From a virus: a DNA stretch of 42,536 bases. The notes below the pieces were generated by a model, which did no database searches, was not told the origin of the DNA, and saw only the letters and a list, made by a program, of their open reading frames with translations. The DNA is taken from positions 1 to 42,536 of the IMG/VR virus record IMGVR_UViG_3300025853_000191. The stretch is one strand, 5' to 3'. The translations under genes and the position numbers were made by a program. Below, one piece after another: positions 26,728 to 34,107 of this stretch (positions are counted from its first letter, which is position 1; the number at the start of each line of letters is the position of its first letter).

Positions 26728-26865
26728 TCATTCCTCCTTTTCCACTGAAATATACTCCTCTGCTGAAATGTATTTCAAACCGGGACTTTCATTAATCCAA
26801 TACTGTCCGTCTTTTCCATTATGCCTCATCCCGACAATCTCATATTTTACAATCAGTATTCTCAT
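26728..26865 (-). CDS. Unknown 45-residue protein
   Basis: MRILIVKYEIVGMRHNGKDG... ending SVEKEE; beta-rich. The ATG overlaps the upstream stop (ATGA). The C-terminal EE comes from the ribosome site of the next gene. Function unknown. Confidence 0.5.
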   Translation of the reverse strand: MRILIVKYEIVGMRHNGKDGQYWINESPGLKYISAEEYISVEKEE

Positions 26866-26933
26866 ATTGAAGCCTCAGTGTATTCTTCGTAGATGTATTC
26901 CTCTGTTTCGATTCTAAGTTTTAGTTCACTCAT
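26862..26933 (-). CDS. 23-residue peptide with ETEEYIY motif
   Basis: MSELKLRIETEEYIYEEYTE..., very short but overlapping neighbours on both sides by ATGA. A 27-residue gene at 29207-29290 shares I-ETEEYIY, which argues that both are expressed mini-proteins rather than chance frames. Confidence 0.45.
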   Translation of the reverse strand: MSELKLRIETEEYIYEEYTEASI

Positions 26934-27109
26934 TCTTCTTCGCCTCTGTCAAATGAGTTTACTTCTACTGGGTCAAGAGTGACTTCAATCTTGCCGACTA
27001 CACTTGCGATGTTCGGCTGAGGGTCAATCCCTTTCTCAATCAAATAGTTCATTCTCCAAACTTCAATTGCATGCTTTAGTTCGTTCATTATTCCATCATT
27101 GTATGTCAT
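26930..27109 (-). CDS. Unknown 59-residue protein
   Basis: MTYNDGIMNELKHAIEVWRM... ending DRGEEE; helical N-half, strand-like C-half. GAGGAATAAGA precedes ATG 27109. Function unknown. Confidence 0.5.
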   Translation of the reverse strand: MTYNDGIMNELKHAIEVWRMNYLIEKGIDPQPNIASVVGKIEVTLDPVEVNSFDRGEEE

Positions 27110-27111
27110 TC

Positions 27112-27543
27112 TTATTCCTCTCCTTTCATGTTTTTTACTATGTTAGAGACATCGACTTTGTAAGTACCGCTTTCAGTGGTTTCTGTCTCCAGTGGAAGTG
27201 GGGGTTTCTCATCCGTTTCTGTGGTTTCTTGAGAAGGTTGGTCGTCATCTATCTCAATATCTTTGAGTTTCTTACCTGCTAAATCACCAAACAATTTTGG
27301 GTCGTTTGGCATCTCTAACTGCATAGGAGTCTTAGGTTCGATGAGATAGTTAGCACCAGTGATGATACAGATAACTTCTATGCAGTGTATTTCACCGAAC
27401 TTATCGCTGTAGACATGCGTCTTAAACTCATGATAATTTTTCTTTGCTATCTCTAAGTCACGGTATGTTTGCATGGTCTTTTCAAGTTTCAAGGCTTGTT
27501 CGTTTAATTCTTTTATTTGTTTTTCATAATCTTCTTTCTTCAT
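27112..27543 (-). CDS. Unknown coiled-coil protein
   Basis: 143 residues: an N-terminal coiled coil (KKEDYEKQIKELNEQALKLE), a middle beta segment (EIHCIEVICIITGANYLIEP), and a disordered Thr/Glu/Pro-rich region before the C-terminus. Ends KGEE. No family recognised. Confidence 0.6.
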   Translation of the reverse strand: MKKEDYEKQIKELNEQALKLEKTMQTYRDLEIAKKNYHEFKTHVYSDKFGEIHCIEVICIITGANYLIEPKTPMQLEMPNDPKLFGDLAGKKLKDIEIDDDQPSQETTETDEKPPLPLETETTESGTYKVDVSNIVKNMKGEE

Positions 27544-27666
27544 TCAATCACCTCTGCTAAATGGGTTCTTTGTGGTAGACCTCCAACACTCGTCACATAT
27601 CTTGTAGACAGGATGAATGTTGACGCTGGTTCTTCTTTTACATCGCTTGCATTCTAAGTCTTTCAT
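27544..27666 (-). CDS. 40-residue zinc-ribbon mini-protein
   Basis: MKDLECKRCKRRTSVNI... with CKRC and CDEC and basic residues; probable nucleic-acid-binding zinc ribbon. It is the first gene after the family A promoter at 27684-27710, with GGAAAGGAAGTGAGA before ATG 27666. Confidence 0.6.
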   Translation of the reverse strand: MKDLECKRCKRRTSVNIHPVYKICDECWRSTTKNPFSRGD

Positions 27667-27683
27667 TCTTCTCACTTCCTTTC

Positions 27684-27710
27684 CTTTGTTAGTTCTTTAA
27701 ATACTGAATC
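27684..27710 (-). promoter_or_regulatory. Leftward TATA promoter, family A copy 3
   Basis: Same block as at 18116 and 23640 but with TTTAAATA in the TATA position (27696-27703). The first downstream ATG is 27666, giving a leader of about 8 bases. Confidence 0.72.
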
Positions 27711-27945
27711 ACTCCAGTGGGTGGTCTATGTTCGTATCTCCTAATGTCCATCGAAGGGCTTTGACCACACCCTCCAACGCTTTGTAATTACGCATGTGAT
27801 ACATGCGGTCTTTTCTTTTACATCTCTGCATAGCAGTATAATGCTGATTCTGTTTCCTCTCTGCTCTATCAAGCATGTTATGTATATCTTCCCATGTTCT
27901 ATTGTATGTGAAGTGTTCACTGTCTTGGTGGTCGCTCATTGTCAT
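27709..27945 (-). CDS. Paralogue A of duplicated SDHQDSEHFTY protein
   Basis: 78 residues, MTMSDHQDSEHFTYNRTW ... KALEGVVKALRWTLGD. Clearly homologous along its length to the protein at 28924-29181, with the first 14 residues identical. Helical, with conserved Trp and Arg. No known family. GAGGAATAAAC precedes ATG 27945. Confidence 0.65.
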   Translation of the reverse strand: MTMSDHQDSEHFTYNRTWEDIHNMLDRAERKQNQHYTAMQRCKRKDRMYHMRNYKALEGVVKALRWTLGDTNIDHPLE

Positions 27946-27947
27946 GT

Positions 27948-28415
27948 TTATTCCTCTTCTTCGAATAGTATTTGTGCGAACTTTGAAGGTTCAAGGGTCT
28001 GCCATCCGTCTGATGACTCAATTATAAACTCAAACTTGTCGGGCTTGTATTCGTTTAAATCAACATTTGCTTTCAACAACTTAAGCCAAACATCGTCGTA
28101 ATCTAATGAATCTATGATAGTTCTTGAGAAACGAGCGTATTCGATTATCAACCCAATCCTTCTTGTGTTTAGTGAGTCTAAGTAGAACTGTACATCTAGT
28201 GCTTGTTCAGTTTCTTTGTGCTGTTCTTCCATTACATCTAAGAATATGTCAGCCTTGCTTCCATCAACTGTCTCTAACCAGACGACTCCATACTCATCTT
28301 TCACGGTTTGCCATTCGTTTCTGTCGTATTTTTTACGGAGTTCTTGCTCTACGCTGATTCGATTACATTTCTCCATCAGCGTAGAGTTATCTCCAAATGG
28401 GAAACTTCGTCTCAT
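27948..28415 (-). CDS. Unknown 155-residue acidic protein
   Basis: MRRSFPFGDNSTLMEKCNRI..., a Trp-containing (WLETVDGSKADIF) mixed fold ending FEEEE. The ATG overlaps the previous stop. No motif recognised; very acidic, as for several neighbours. Confidence 0.6.
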   Translation of the reverse strand: MRRSFPFGDNSTLMEKCNRISVEQELRKKYDRNEWQTVKDEYGVVWLETVDGSKADIFLDVMEEQHKETEQALDVQFYLDSLNTRRIGLIIEYARFSRTIIDSLDYDDVWLKLLKANVDLNEYKPDKFEFIIESSDGWQTLEPSKFAQILFEEEE

Positions 28416-28621
28416 TCAATCAACTCCTTCAATTCGTGTGTTTCTATTTCTAAGTCTAAGTAAGCCTTGATACCTTCACGCAACCGCTTGACTTCTTCAA
28501 GAAGAAGTGGTGCGTCTTGTATCAACGCTCTATCTGCATCGTGGTCAAAATGACTTGCATATTGTTTCCAAGTCCAAATGTAATCATCTGTATGTCCTTC
28601 GTATTTGTCTGTGTCAATCAT
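28412..28621 (-). CDS. Paralogue of MIDTDKY coiled-coil family (copy 1)
   Basis: 69 residues: MIDTDKYEGHTDDYIW ... LLEEVKRLREGIKAYLDLE. Shares the MIDTDKY start and the LL-EVKRLR helix with the gene at 30589-30828. Likely a small coiled-coil protein; function unknown. Confidence 0.6.
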   Translation of the reverse strand: MIDTDKYEGHTDDYIWTWKQYASHFDHDADRALIQDAPLLLEEVKRLREGIKAYLDLEIETHELKELIE

Positions 28622-28722
28622 TGGTGAATCAACTCCAGTATAATTTCCATTTGTCCGTTTGCATATTCTATCACACAGAAAGGCAATGCCTCTCCGTGTC
28701 TTGTTTCTATTACTTTGTTCAT
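28618..28722 (-). CDS. 34-residue mini-protein
   Basis: MNKVIETRHGEALPFCVIEY..., mostly beta-like. It overlaps both neighbours (ATGA), with GGAGTGGATGAT upstream. Function unknown. Confidence 0.45.
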   Translation of the reverse strand: MNKVIETRHGEALPFCVIEYANGQMEIILELIHQ

Positions 28723-28931
28723 ATCATCCACTCCTTCATTTCTTCCGTGTAATCTTCTTCGATGAAAGTCCTTGCGTTACTGGTTATCCAGTCAAACAAA
28801 TTTTCATTCTCGAAGAGGCCAACGCTGTCCGAAATGACCATGATGGATTTCAGTAACCCTGCCTCTCTTTTCTTCATTCTTGCTAATTCTTTTCTTGTTT
28901 TTGCTAATTGTATTCCTAATCCTTTACTCAT
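28719..28931 (-). CDS. Unknown 70-residue coiled-coil protein
   Basis: MSKGLGIQLAKTRKELARMK ..., a basic N-terminal coiled coil, then an acidic C-terminus (EEDYTEEMKEWMI). Overlaps the upstream paralogue by 8 bases. No family recognised. Confidence 0.58.
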   Translation of the reverse strand: MSKGLGIQLAKTRKELARMKKREAGLLKSIMVISDSVGLFENENLFDWITSNARTFIEEDYTEEMKEWMI

Positions 28932-29181
28932 TCTTATCTCTCCCTAGTACTTTTTCTTTTGGCATTTTCAAGTCACCAAGCACCCATCGTAGGGTATTGA
29001 TGACTCCTTCAAGTCCCTTGTAGTTATTCCAGTGTTGCATACGCAACGACTTAGGACAACGCTGAAACGCTGTCCATCTTTTGTTCTGCTCTTTTTCTGC
29101 TTCATCTAGTAGTGATTCAATCTGTTCCCATGTCTTGCTGTATGTGAAATGTTCACTATCTTGGTGGTCACTCATTGTCAT
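28924..29181 (-). CDS. Paralogue B of duplicated SDHQDSEHFTY protein
   Basis: 85 residues, MTMSDHQDSEHFTYSKTW ... KGLEGVINTLRWVLGDL. The DNA at its start nearly repeats that of the paralogue at 27945, pointing to a gene-level duplication about 1.2 kb apart. Function unknown. Confidence 0.65.
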   Translation of the reverse strand: MTMSDHQDSEHFTYSKTWEQIESLLDEAEKEQNKRWTAFQRCPKSLRMQHWNNYKGLEGVINTLRWVLGDLKMPKEKVLGRDKNE

Positions 29182-29206
29182 TTGTTTCCCTCACAAAAGA
29201 TGATAG

Positions 29207-29290
29207 TCACTCCGTGTAGTCCGGTTCTGAACATTCCCAATAGATATACTCCTCAGTCTCTATCTTGATTACCAAGTGCGTGTTCTTCAT
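29207..29290 (-). CDS. 27-residue peptide with ETEEYIY motif
   Basis: MKNTHLVIKIETEEYIYWEC... ends YTE. Shares ETEEYIY with the 23-residue peptide at 26862-26933. ATG 29290 overlaps the upstream stop (ATGA). Confidence 0.45.
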   Translation of the reverse strand: MKNTHLVIKIETEEYIYWECSEPDYTE

Positions 29291-29727
29291 TCTTCCTCGC
29301 CCCAGTTGTTATCTCTTTTCTCGTTTTCATTCTGTACTACGGCTGGCCAAACACTGATACTTCTGTATCTCTCTAAGTCTCCTTTGATGTAGTACAACTG
29401 TTTGACTGTACAGTTTCTAAACCTTGAATCACGATGTCTAATCATATCAAACAACACAGGCCAAGTGACTGTATGCCAATCACTTAAGTGTTCACCGAAC
29501 TTCAACAATATACTGAGACGCTTCCTACCCTTGGCTCGCTGTAATTGTTTCAACCTCTTAACTGCACCATCAACTGTATACAGTGTCCACTTGTATTCGT
29601 CTTCTTGTGTTCCTTTCTCAATCCAATTAGGAGACACAGCGATTCCCTTGTTGAACTTCCCTTCGTCATTTAGTATGTATTCTAAATCTGTTACTTCCCC
29701 TTTTCTTATAGACCTCTTTCCCTTCAT
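29287..29727 (-). CDS. Unknown 146-residue basic protein
   Basis: MKGKRSIRKGEVTDLEYILN... with KRLKQLQRAKGRKRLSILLK, a basic helical stretch, then Trp-rich strands and an acidic tail (WGEEE). Possible nucleic-acid binder. The ATG overlaps the previous stop. Confidence 0.6.
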   Translation of the reverse strand: MKGKRSIRKGEVTDLEYILNDEGKFNKGIAVSPNWIEKGTQEDEYKWTLYTVDGAVKRLKQLQRAKGRKRLSILLKFGEHLSDWHTVTWPVLFDMIRHRDSRFRNCTVKQLYYIKGDLERYRSISVWPAVVQNENEKRDNNWGEEE

Positions 29728-29885
29728 TCTTTCACCTCAAATATATCGTTTCTTTGTGCTTCACTTGCATACCATTCAACATGCGTTACTTCTTCACCAT
29801 CCATCCAATAGATGCCATAGACATAACCATCGTTGTCATCATCGTCAAATGCTCTTTCGTCATACCAGTTCACCTTTATCTTCAT
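29724..29885 (-). CDS. Unknown 53-residue acidic protein
   Basis: MKIKVNWYDERAFDDDDNDG..., strongly acidic loop then beta strands. ATG 29885 follows GAGGTGAAGGA; a longer frame overlaps the next gene without a ribosome site. Function unknown. Confidence 0.55.
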   Translation of the reverse strand: MKIKVNWYDERAFDDDDNDGYVYGIYWMDGEEVTHVEWYASEAQRNDIFEVKE

Positions 29886-30058
29886 TCCTTCACCTCGATT
29901 TCGTATTCGTTTCTTTCCAACGCATGTTCGATTGCATCCTTCCAGCACTTGAGGAAGTAGTCAAGGTCATCCTTGACACAGCAATGTTCTATGTCATGTT
30001 GGATGTCCTCTAAGACTGATTGGTAAATTAGTTCTTTGTCAATGTAATACTTTGTCAT
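29882..30058 (-). CDS. Unknown 58-residue protein
   Basis: MTKYYIDKELIYQSVLEDIQ..., helical, with paired Cys-Cys and a lone Cys. GAGGAGGAATAGAT precedes ATG 30058. Function unknown. Confidence 0.52.
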   Translation of the reverse strand: MTKYYIDKELIYQSVLEDIQHDIEHCCVKDDLDYFLKCWKDAIEHALERNEYEIEVKE

Positions 30059-30060
30059 AT

Positions 30061-30246
30061 CTATTCCTCCTCGCTGAAAAATACTGCTGTCAAATAGTCA
30101 ATCAAACTCCTTGCATCTTCTTTGGTGAACAGTCTCAAGTCCTCTTCGTAGATTGAGTCTGCAATGAAAGCGTGGTCTACTTCTACTCTTGTAGTGTATA
30201 GTTTTTCGTCACCGTTGGTGCATATTATTTCATGTACTGCTATCAT
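30061..30246 (-). CDS. Unknown 61-residue protein
   Basis: MIAVHEIICTNGDEKLYTTR..., beta-rich first half, helix then SEEE tail. The tail codons contain the next gene's ribosome site (GAGGAGGAATAG). Function unknown. Confidence 0.55.
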   Translation of the reverse strand: MIAVHEIICTNGDEKLYTTRVEVDHAFIADSIYEEDLRLFTKEDARSLIDYLTAVFFSEEE

Positions 30247-30248
30247 AC

Positions 30249-30386
30249 TTAGTCCTCCTCTACATCAATGTCTCCGTTGTAGATGATGTCACGGATGTTC
30301 TCTTCGATATAATCTCTGAGCGTTGTGTCCATCAAATCCACTATGTCTATCTCATGTGTTGCTTCTATCCTTATGTTAATTCTCAT
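30249..30386 (-). CDS. Unknown 45-residue acidic protein
   Basis: MRINIRIEATHEIDIVDLMD..., beta strand then acidic helix, ending VEED. ATG 30386 is 7 bases after GAGGAGG. Function unknown. Confidence 0.5.
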   Translation of the reverse strand: MRINIRIEATHEIDIVDLMDTTLRDYIEENIRDIIYNGDIDVEED

Positions 30387-30388
30387 AT

Positions 30389-30496
30389 TCATTCCTCCTC
30401 TTCTGTGTGTTTCATTCTTAGAGCGTTGAGTAATCGCTTCTTAAACTTCGCTCTGTATCTGCTGTTCTGTGCTTGCTTTTGTCTTGCTGTTTTCAT
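30389..30496 (-). CDS. 35-residue basic peptide
   Basis: MKTARQKQAQNSRYRAKFKK..., strongly basic helix with an EEEE tail. Could bind nucleic acid. AGGAGGAATGAAT precedes ATG 30496. Confidence 0.45.
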   Translation of the reverse strand: MKTARQKQAQNSRYRAKFKKRLLNALRMKHTEEEE

Positions 30497-30499
30497 TAT

Positions 30500-30589
30500 T
30501 CATTCCTCCTTGTTTTGTTTCTTTTTGTTTGGGTCTTGGTAGTTTTCTATACCAAGTATGTGTGCTATCATTTCGTTGAGTGTTTTCAT
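30500..30589 (-). CDS. 29-residue peptide
   Basis: MKTLNEMIAHILGIENYQDP... then Lys/Asn-rich tail. ATG 30589 overlaps the previous stop (TGATG). Function unknown. Confidence 0.42.
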   Translation of the reverse strand: MKTLNEMIAHILGIENYQDPNKKKQNKEE

Positions 30590-30828
30590 CAATATCCCTC
30601 TCCTATCAAATGTTCTTGTCCGTATTTGGTCATCATGTTTCTCAATTCCTCCTGTGTAAGTGGGAACTCATCATAGTCAGGTAGGTCAATCGCTCGGAGG
30701 ATAGAAATTATGTCCTTACGCAATCGCTTGACTTCTGCGAGGAGTTCTTTGTATTCATCAACCGAAAGGCTACTGTATCTCTCAAGTAATTCTTCATTCG
30801 TCATTCCGTATTTGTCTGTGTCAATCAT
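30589..30828 (-). CDS. Paralogue of MIDTDKY coiled-coil family (copy 2)
   Basis: 79 residues: MIDTDKYGMTNEELLERY ... LLAEVKRLRKDIISILRA. Homologous to the protein at 28412-28621. GAGGAATGAACA precedes ATG 30828. Function unknown. Confidence 0.6.
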   Translation of the reverse strand: MIDTDKYGMTNEELLERYSSLSVDEYKELLAEVKRLRKDIISILRAIDLPDYDEFPLTQEELRNMMTKYGQEHLIGEGY

Positions 30829-30831
30829 TGT

Positions 30832-31779
30832 TCATTCCTCTCCGTTTGGTAGGTAGCCCCAGAACTCATCCCATGTGTTCTTCCACATGACAGATGCATC
30901 GTAAGCAGTTGTGTGAACATTCAGCCAGCGTGTGAGTAGAGCATCTCTTTGTTCAATGAGTGACTCATGTATGTTACGCAGTTTGTTTGGTAGAGTAGCC
31001 TTGTAGTTACGCATGACATTGGATTGATAGTCCATGAATTTAGTAGTGACTTCTGCGAGGTCAAGTGGTATGAGTTCACCTGTTTCTCCGTCAATGTATT
31101 TGGTGTTGTATGACAGAGCAAACGAGAACTTGCCATGAGTAGAACTTGAGTTACCATTACGATACTCAGAAAGTGTATCCATGATGTGTTCGTAGATTTG
31201 GCGACCATTGTTGTAGAGGGATTTGTTATTTTTCTCCAATTCGTTAATCCTAATTTCCATGTTGTCTAAGTTCCTTTGGTCAAGCCAGATAGTATGTGCG
31301 TCATTGTGCTGATTGTATTCAGCCATGTACTTGACTAAGCCTTCCAACTGTTTGGATAGCATTTCTTGGACTGAATTTTTGCGGTAGTAGTAGTTAGATG
31401 CTGCGCCACGATAAGGGTTATTCCAATGCGCTCTTTCATAGTCCACCTTTGGTTTCTTGGTCACACGGTATTCGTAGTCACGACCATACCAATCCTTTTC
31501 CCTGTAAGTAATCACATGGTCTTTCTTGGATGTCAACCAACCGAACACCTCAAGTAGTTCTGCTTGTGTTAGTGAAGTCTTAGTCAGTGCTTTTACTATC
31601 TCTTCTGTATTGGTGGGTATGTCACCATAGTATCTGACTGAACCTTTGATTGCGTTCAAGTAAGTGTTCACAATGGCTGGGACTTTCTCCCACTGAACCT
31701 TACGCTGGTATGTCCATTCTATCTCTTCGTCTGTTATTTCTTTTGCTTGTTTCTTCATCATTGCTATTGTGTTATTCAT
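30832..31779 (-). CDS. Unknown 315-residue protein
   Basis: A large helical protein with a possible winged-helix-like segment (TSLTQAELLEVFGWLTSKK, about residues 68-86), a Tyr/Asn-rich stretch (RGAASNYYYRKNS) and long coiled coils (QRNLDNMEIRINELEKNNKS). Ends LPNGEE. A DNA-binding or scaffold role is possible; no family recognised. GAGGAATAAAT precedes ATG 31779. Confidence 0.62.
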   Translation of the reverse strand: MNNTIAMMKKQAKEITDEEIEWTYQRKVQWEKVPAIVNTYLNAIKGSVRYYGDIPTNTEEIVKALTKTSLTQAELLEVFGWLTSKKDHVITYREKDWYGRDYEYRVTKKPKVDYERAHWNNPYRGAASNYYYRKNSVQEMLSKQLEGLVKYMAEYNQHNDAHTIWLDQRNLDNMEIRINELEKNNKSLYNNGRQIYEHIMDTLSEYRNGNSSSTHGKFSFALSYNTKYIDGETGELIPLDLAEVTTKFMDYQSNVMRNYKATLPNKLRNIHESLIEQRDALLTRWLNVHTTAYDASVMWKNTWDEFWGYLPNGEE

Positions 31780-31781
31780 AT

Positions 31782-32426
31782 TTATTCCTCCTGTGTTGTG
31801 AACAGATTGGTTTGGTCGGGATGTTCAGCCGCCCTTCTTTGTATTGCCCTTGTCGAGTTACCGAATAGGTAATCAGTTTCTTCTTTGATGAGTTCGTTCA
31901 AGTCACCGTTACACCACACCGAACCGTCACCCTCTACACAGACCTCACATTCATAGAGCAAGTGTGATACTAGTCTGTCCATTTGTTCAATGGTCAAGTC
32001 GTCGTTGTTTATACACATGGTAACCATCTCTCTTTCCCAATTGTAGTATTGGTCATCTTCGCTTGCTAGTTGTAGGTAGTCGTAACCATTGTCCTGTATG
32101 TATTCATAGATTTCTTCACCCGCTTTAGTGAGTCTACCATCTACGATTGGTCGAGTATTAATTTGCATGACATAGCCACAAGCCCAGTGTCTGAATCTAA
32201 CTACATCATGGTTGTCGCTATCCATGTCTGTTAATTTTTCATCAAGTATAGCGAAAGCAATCTCTTCAAGTTTAGTTTGTGTTGGATTCCATGATACAGT
32301 GAGTAGCCACCCATCATCATCCCAGAAGTTATCACCACCGTAGTCGCTGGGGTATTGTTGTTCTTTCATCAAGGACTCAAAGTAGTCCATCGCTTCTTTC
32401 TCGTATTGTGTTATCTCTTCATTCAT
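31782..32426 (-). CDS. Unknown 214-residue acidic protein
   Basis: Strongly acidic (SDYGGDNFWDDDGWLL; EDDQYYNWEREMV) with a Cys pair (CEVC) and a basic C-terminal patch (RAIQRRAAE). ATG 32426 is preferred because GAGGAATGAAT precedes it; ATG 32432 overlaps the upstream stop. Acidic proteins in this position can mimic DNA, but that is speculation. Confidence 0.6.
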   Translation of the reverse strand: MNEEITQYEKEAMDYFESLMKEQQYPSDYGGDNFWDDDGWLLTVSWNPTQTKLEEIAFAILDEKLTDMDSDNHDVVRFRHWACGYVMQINTRPIVDGRLTKAGEEIYEYIQDNGYDYLQLASEDDQYYNWEREMVTMCINNDDLTIEQMDRLVSHLLYECEVCVEGDGSVWCNGDLNELIKEETDYLFGNSTRAIQRRAAEHPDQTNLFTTQEE

Positions 32427-32428
32427 AT

Positions 32429-32671
32429 TCATTCCTCTCCATCTGTGTTTGAAATGTAGAACTCGCCACGCATTATATTCATAATCTCGGTGGCCGCTTC
32501 TTCTATGTCATCAACTAATCCATCGTTAGCGTTGAAGAAAAAGAAGCGAGCGAGATTGAGAATAGATAAGTCGTTGGCGATACTTTTGTTATCAACCAAA
32601 CCATACTCATTCAGTTCGTAGGTGTGGTAAGGCCATTCATCTTCGTCGGGTGTTATTATTGTTTCATTCAT
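32429..32671 (-). CDS. Unknown 80-residue acidic protein
   Basis: MNETIITPDEDEWPYHTYEL..., with an FFFFNANDG segment and an acidic helix, ending DGEE. ATG 32671 chosen by ribosome-site spacing. Function unknown. Confidence 0.55.
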   Translation of the reverse strand: MNETIITPDEDEWPYHTYELNEYGLVDNKSIANDLSILNLARFFFFNANDGLVDDIEEAATEIMNIMRGEFYISNTDGEE

Positions 32672-32673
32672 AT

Positions 32674-32829
32674 TCATTCCTCCTCAATTAATTCTAGTTC
32701 GTCATTGTCAATACATCGCTGTACATATTCACGGAAGGTTTCTTCCATAACCCATCCGTGGTTTTGGTAGTACCACTCCTTGTATTCTTTGAAGTCATTG
32801 TAGAGTGCAAATAATGTTTTTATCTTCAT
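32674..32829 (-). CDS. Unknown 51-residue protein
   Basis: MKIKTLFALYNDFKEYKEWY..., aromatic-rich helix, ending IEEE. The ATG overlaps the upstream stop (ATGA). Function unknown. Confidence 0.5.
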   Translation of the reverse strand: MKIKTLFALYNDFKEYKEWYYQNHGWVMEETFREYVQRCIDNDELELIEEE

Positions 32830-33110
32830 ATCAATTCACCTTCCTCATCATATTCCCACAGTCCGAAGTCGCCTTCTTCCCACGACCAATGGATATTGTC
32901 TGGTCTTTCTGTCGCTACATTGAGGTATTCAATCGCTTCATCTACAAAGCAAACCAGAACATCAAGGTCTGTCATTTCATCTGCATTAAGTTCAGTAGCA
33001 TCCCAACCATGTTGATATGCGAACTCAATTATTCTTCTCGTGTTGTATTCAAATCCGAATGCCCCATCGAAGTAGCATCCTATATCTTCTCTTGTGTATT
33101 TATCTTTCAT
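32826..33110 (-). CDS. Unknown 94-residue acidic protein
   Basis: MKDKYTREDIGCYFDGAFGF..., acidic and aromatic (DNIHWSWEEGDFGLWEYDEE). ATG 33110 follows GGTGATAAC. It lies directly downstream of the ArdA-like gene, so an anti-defence partner role is conceivable. Confidence 0.58.
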   Translation of the reverse strand: MKDKYTREDIGCYFDGAFGFEYNTRRIIEFAYQHGWDATELNADEMTDLDVLVCFVDEAIEYLNVATERPDNIHWSWEEGDFGLWEYDEEGELI

Positions 33111-33114
33111 GTTA

Positions 33115-33696
33115 TCACCGATTCCTGTCAATGAGGTAGATGCTTTTCTCGTAAGTGCTGTGTTGAAGGTCAATCCTTGTGTAGTGATGCATCATGTCAC
33201 GAGCATAGTCATCCCAATCAATGTATGATTCCATGGGATGTCCTTCTGTCATGTCACCTGTGGAATAAGCCCACTCCATGAAGAAGTCCTTGATGTCACT
33301 CTCGTATTCACCTATGTAGTAGAGTAAATCAACGGCCTCTTCTACTTGCTCGACAGTTGGAATACTTCTTCCGTGATGTTGCATTGCCGCTTCAATACCT
33401 GCGACATATCTTTGACCGTGTTCATCAACCAAGTCCATGATGTCAGCAAGTTGTTCAAGGTCAGGCCACTCACCGAAGTCCGAAGAGAACCTACCAATCT
33501 CACCGTCGTAGTCTTGGATGTGCCACTCGTCACCACAGTTTGGCCGAGAGCATACTGATTTGACTACGCCAACCTCGATGGCTTCTCTTAGTTCGTCTGC
33601 GTTTATCCATTTGAATGTCAGTCTGCCATCATTGTAACAGCCCAGACATCCCATTGCTATTCTTTCTTCTCGTATTTGTTTTGTTTCGCTTATCAT
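33115..33696 (-). CDS. ArdA-like antirestriction protein
   Basis: 193 residues. The run MGCLGCYNDGRLTFKWINAD, then DEWHIQDYDG, FGEWPDLEQLADIMDLV, IGEYESDIKDFFMEWA and YIDWDDYARDMMHHY follows the domain order of ArdA, a DNA mimic that blocks type I restriction enzymes. It is rich in Asp and Glu, as expected. An extra CxxC and a later Cys pair (CSRPNC) are unusual. GAGGAATAAAC precedes ATG 33696; the ArdA domain proper begins 14 residues in. Position in the early block suits defence against host restriction on entry. Confidence 0.75.
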   Translation of the reverse strand: MISETKQIREERIAMGCLGCYNDGRLTFKWINADELREAIEVGVVKSVCSRPNCGDEWHIQDYDGEIGRFSSDFGEWPDLEQLADIMDLVDEHGQRYVAGIEAAMQHHGRSIPTVEQVEEAVDLLYYIGEYESDIKDFFMEWAYSTGDMTEGHPMESYIDWDDYARDMMHHYTRIDLQHSTYEKSIYLIDRNR

Positions 33697-33698
33697 GT

Positions 33699-33815
33699 TT
33701 ATTCCTCCTCTTGCTTCTTTTGTAATTCTAATTTCTTGCGCTCGTCTTGCTCTTTCTTTCTCTTGTAGTATTCAGCAGTCTTGAATGGATTGTACGGTTC
33801 TCTTCTTCTTCCCAT
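33699..33815 (-). CDS. 38-residue charged peptide
   Basis: MGRRREPYNPFKTAEYYKRK..., basic helix with Lys/Glu repeats ending QEEE. GAGGAATAAAT precedes ATG 33815. Function unknown. Confidence 0.48.
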   Translation of the reverse strand: MGRRREPYNPFKTAEYYKRKKEQDERKKLELQKKQEEE

Positions 33816-33817
33816 AT

Positions 33818-34105
33818 TTATTCCTCCTTGTCTACTGTGAGTAGTTCATCCATTACGGTTCGCAAGTAGTTCAGCATCCTGTAATCTTCTGTAGTGCGAG
33901 CAGTTTTGTGATGGTGATTGTATAGTATGTTCAGTTTTTTCTTGTGTGCTATCAGTTCCTCAAGCGTGAGTCCTTGTTTGATTGTAGTGTGTTCATCTCC
34001 CTCACTATGCCAGTCACATATGTTGCATGAGGAGAACCAGTCTCCTCCAAATGAAGCAGTGTATGAGTGCTCAATTGGTTCGTTACATCCTGTACAGTTT
34101 GTCAT
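33818..34105 (-). CDS. Zinc-finger protein, 95 residues
   Basis: CTGC near the start and CNIC about 24 residues later make one zinc site (with nearby His), then a helical C-terminal half ending DKEE. ATG 34105 chosen by ribosome spacing over ATG 34111. Function unknown. Confidence 0.6.
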   Translation of the reverse strand: MTNCTGCNEPIEHSYTASFGGDWFSSCNICDWHSEGDEHTTIKQGLTLEELIAHKKKLNILYNHHHKTARTTEDYRMLNYLRTVMDELLTVDKEE

Positions 34106-34107
34106 GT

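Noticed and set aside
29402-30013. 203-codon plus-strand frame within the early block
   Set aside because: Lies opposite four tightly packed leftward genes with good ribosome sites; its translation is low-quality and Ser/His-rich as expected of a shadow.
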